Part shown: positions 63,658 through 64,000 of the stretch, piece after piece
Layout: every line of letters starts with the position of its first letter
How positions within the stretch are numbered: the first letter of the stretch is position 1
Source: UBA10649 sp963842725
Lineage (GTDB): Bacteria; Actinomycetota; Actinomycetes; S36-B12
Direction of reading: 5' to 3'
DNA: 64,000 nt
Assembly: GCA_963842725.1 (NCBI GenBank)
Contig: CAWJHN010000003.1
Coordinates: forward strand, 1-64,000
Program-made: the position numbers and the translations under genes
Notes under the pieces: generated by a model
Told to the model about the DNA's origin: nothing
Database searches by the model: none
The model's input: only the letters and a program-made list of their open reading frames with translations

Positions 63658-64000
63658 GTGGCCGGGCCGGTCCGCGCAGCGGGTCCGAGGCTGAACTCGG
63701 CGTCGGAGCCCTGGACCGCCACCTTCCCCGGCCTCGGCGTCATCCGGGTCCGCGACGACGGTGCCGTGGACGTGGACGTCGACGTTGCCATTGACGGCGA
63801 CGCCGATACAGGTCGGTCGCCGCTCCGCGACGAGCGCCGGCGCGCACTGCTCTACGGCTGGGGCGAGCCCCTCTCGTTCGCACGGGTCGGCTGCCTGGCC
63901 CTCTCGGGCACCTCCCTGGCGCCACCCCCGGGGTCGCATCAGGACGGGGCAGTGCTGGTCTCGGGCAGCTACCTCGAGCGGGCGGCGATCTGCCTCGGCC
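63658..64000 (+). CDS. partial CDS, unknown, truncated by window end
   Basis: An open frame of 114 codons from GTG at 63658 runs to the right edge without a stop. The visible protein has VIRVRDDGAVDVDVDV, a GWGEPLSFARVGCLAL segment and AVLVSGSYLERAAICLG. Its place after a PqqD-like gene and the hydrophobic strand pattern would fit an HPr-kinase-like or other RiPP-modifying enzyme, but no diagnostic motif is visible yet, so the function is not assigned. Confidence 0.55.
   Translation, partial: MAGPVRAAGPRLNSASEPWTATFPGLGVIRVRDDGAVDVDVDVAIDGDADTGRSPLRDERRRALLYGWGEPLSFARVGCLALSGTSLAPPPGSHQDGAVLVSGSYLERAAICLG

Overview
The window is very GC-rich, uses many GTG starts and short 4-base gene overlaps, and carries gene families restricted to or typical of Actinobacteria (WhiB, DUF4244, the helicase/Tad neighbourhood, MarP, a lysC internal start). 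From memory of gene order, about 10.4-45.4 kb follows M. tuberculosis topA (Rv3646c) to Rv3683 and S. coelicolor around bldG to wblA. The block at 53.4-60.6 kb matches the ask-asd / recR / dnaX / SRP RNA / tRNA-Ser region of the same genomes. A Nocardioidaceae-like (Propionibacteriales) soil or plant-associated actinobacterium is my best guess; the family is an inference.

Layout. 0-10.4 kb is accessory and stress-related: tRNA-Thr, an adenosine deaminase family enzyme, OsmC, an orphan lycopene cyclase, a drug/siderophore-type exporter behind a near-perfect DtxR/IdeR iron box, a secreted lipoprotein peptidase, and an oxyR / ahpC-ahpF peroxide module. 10.4-20.4 kb holds replication and energy genes (topA-tmk-holB operon, hppA, a BldG-like STAS protein, a DEAH helicase). 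20.4-25.3 kb is a Tad/Flp pilus-type operon. 25.4-28.1 kb has a HAD phosphatase, a frameshifted nuclease-like gene and a degenerate Fic-like gene. 28.3-45.4 kb is the conserved acs-nhaA-holin-hydrolase-marP-nudL-nth-crp-MBL-NUDIX-RidA-arsA-arsA-whiB4-ponA-yqeY-phosphoesterase block. 45.4-53.4 kb is accessory: ACC deaminase, tRNA-Pro, a sulfotransferase, a frameshifted methyltransferase, a cupin, a five-PAS diguanylate cyclase, and an unknown lipoprotein/membrane-protein pair. 53.4-60.6 kb returns to core genes (asd, lysC, recR, dnaX, SRP RNA, two tRNA-Ser). The right end has a hemerythrin protein and the left part of what looks like a RiPP-type cluster (ABC exporter, PqqD-like protein, an open frame running off the end).

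Several modules fit together. OxyR, AhpC and AhpF form a self-contained peroxide reductase system. Crp is encoded at 36.1 kb and a good Crp-type site lies upstream of hppA. dnaX and holB, both clamp-loader genes, lie in separate core blocks. The Tad genes are one tightly overlapping operon plus a separate pilin/TadE unit.

The most unusual points are two copies of a 55-bp palindromic repeat that supply stop codons to convergent genes, four convergent gene pairs that share a CTAG stop, two apparent frameshifts, several enzymes lacking a key catalytic residue, and the edge-truncated RiPP-like cluster. No stretch above about 300 bases lacks a gene. I saw no CRISPR array, insertion sequence or prophage.
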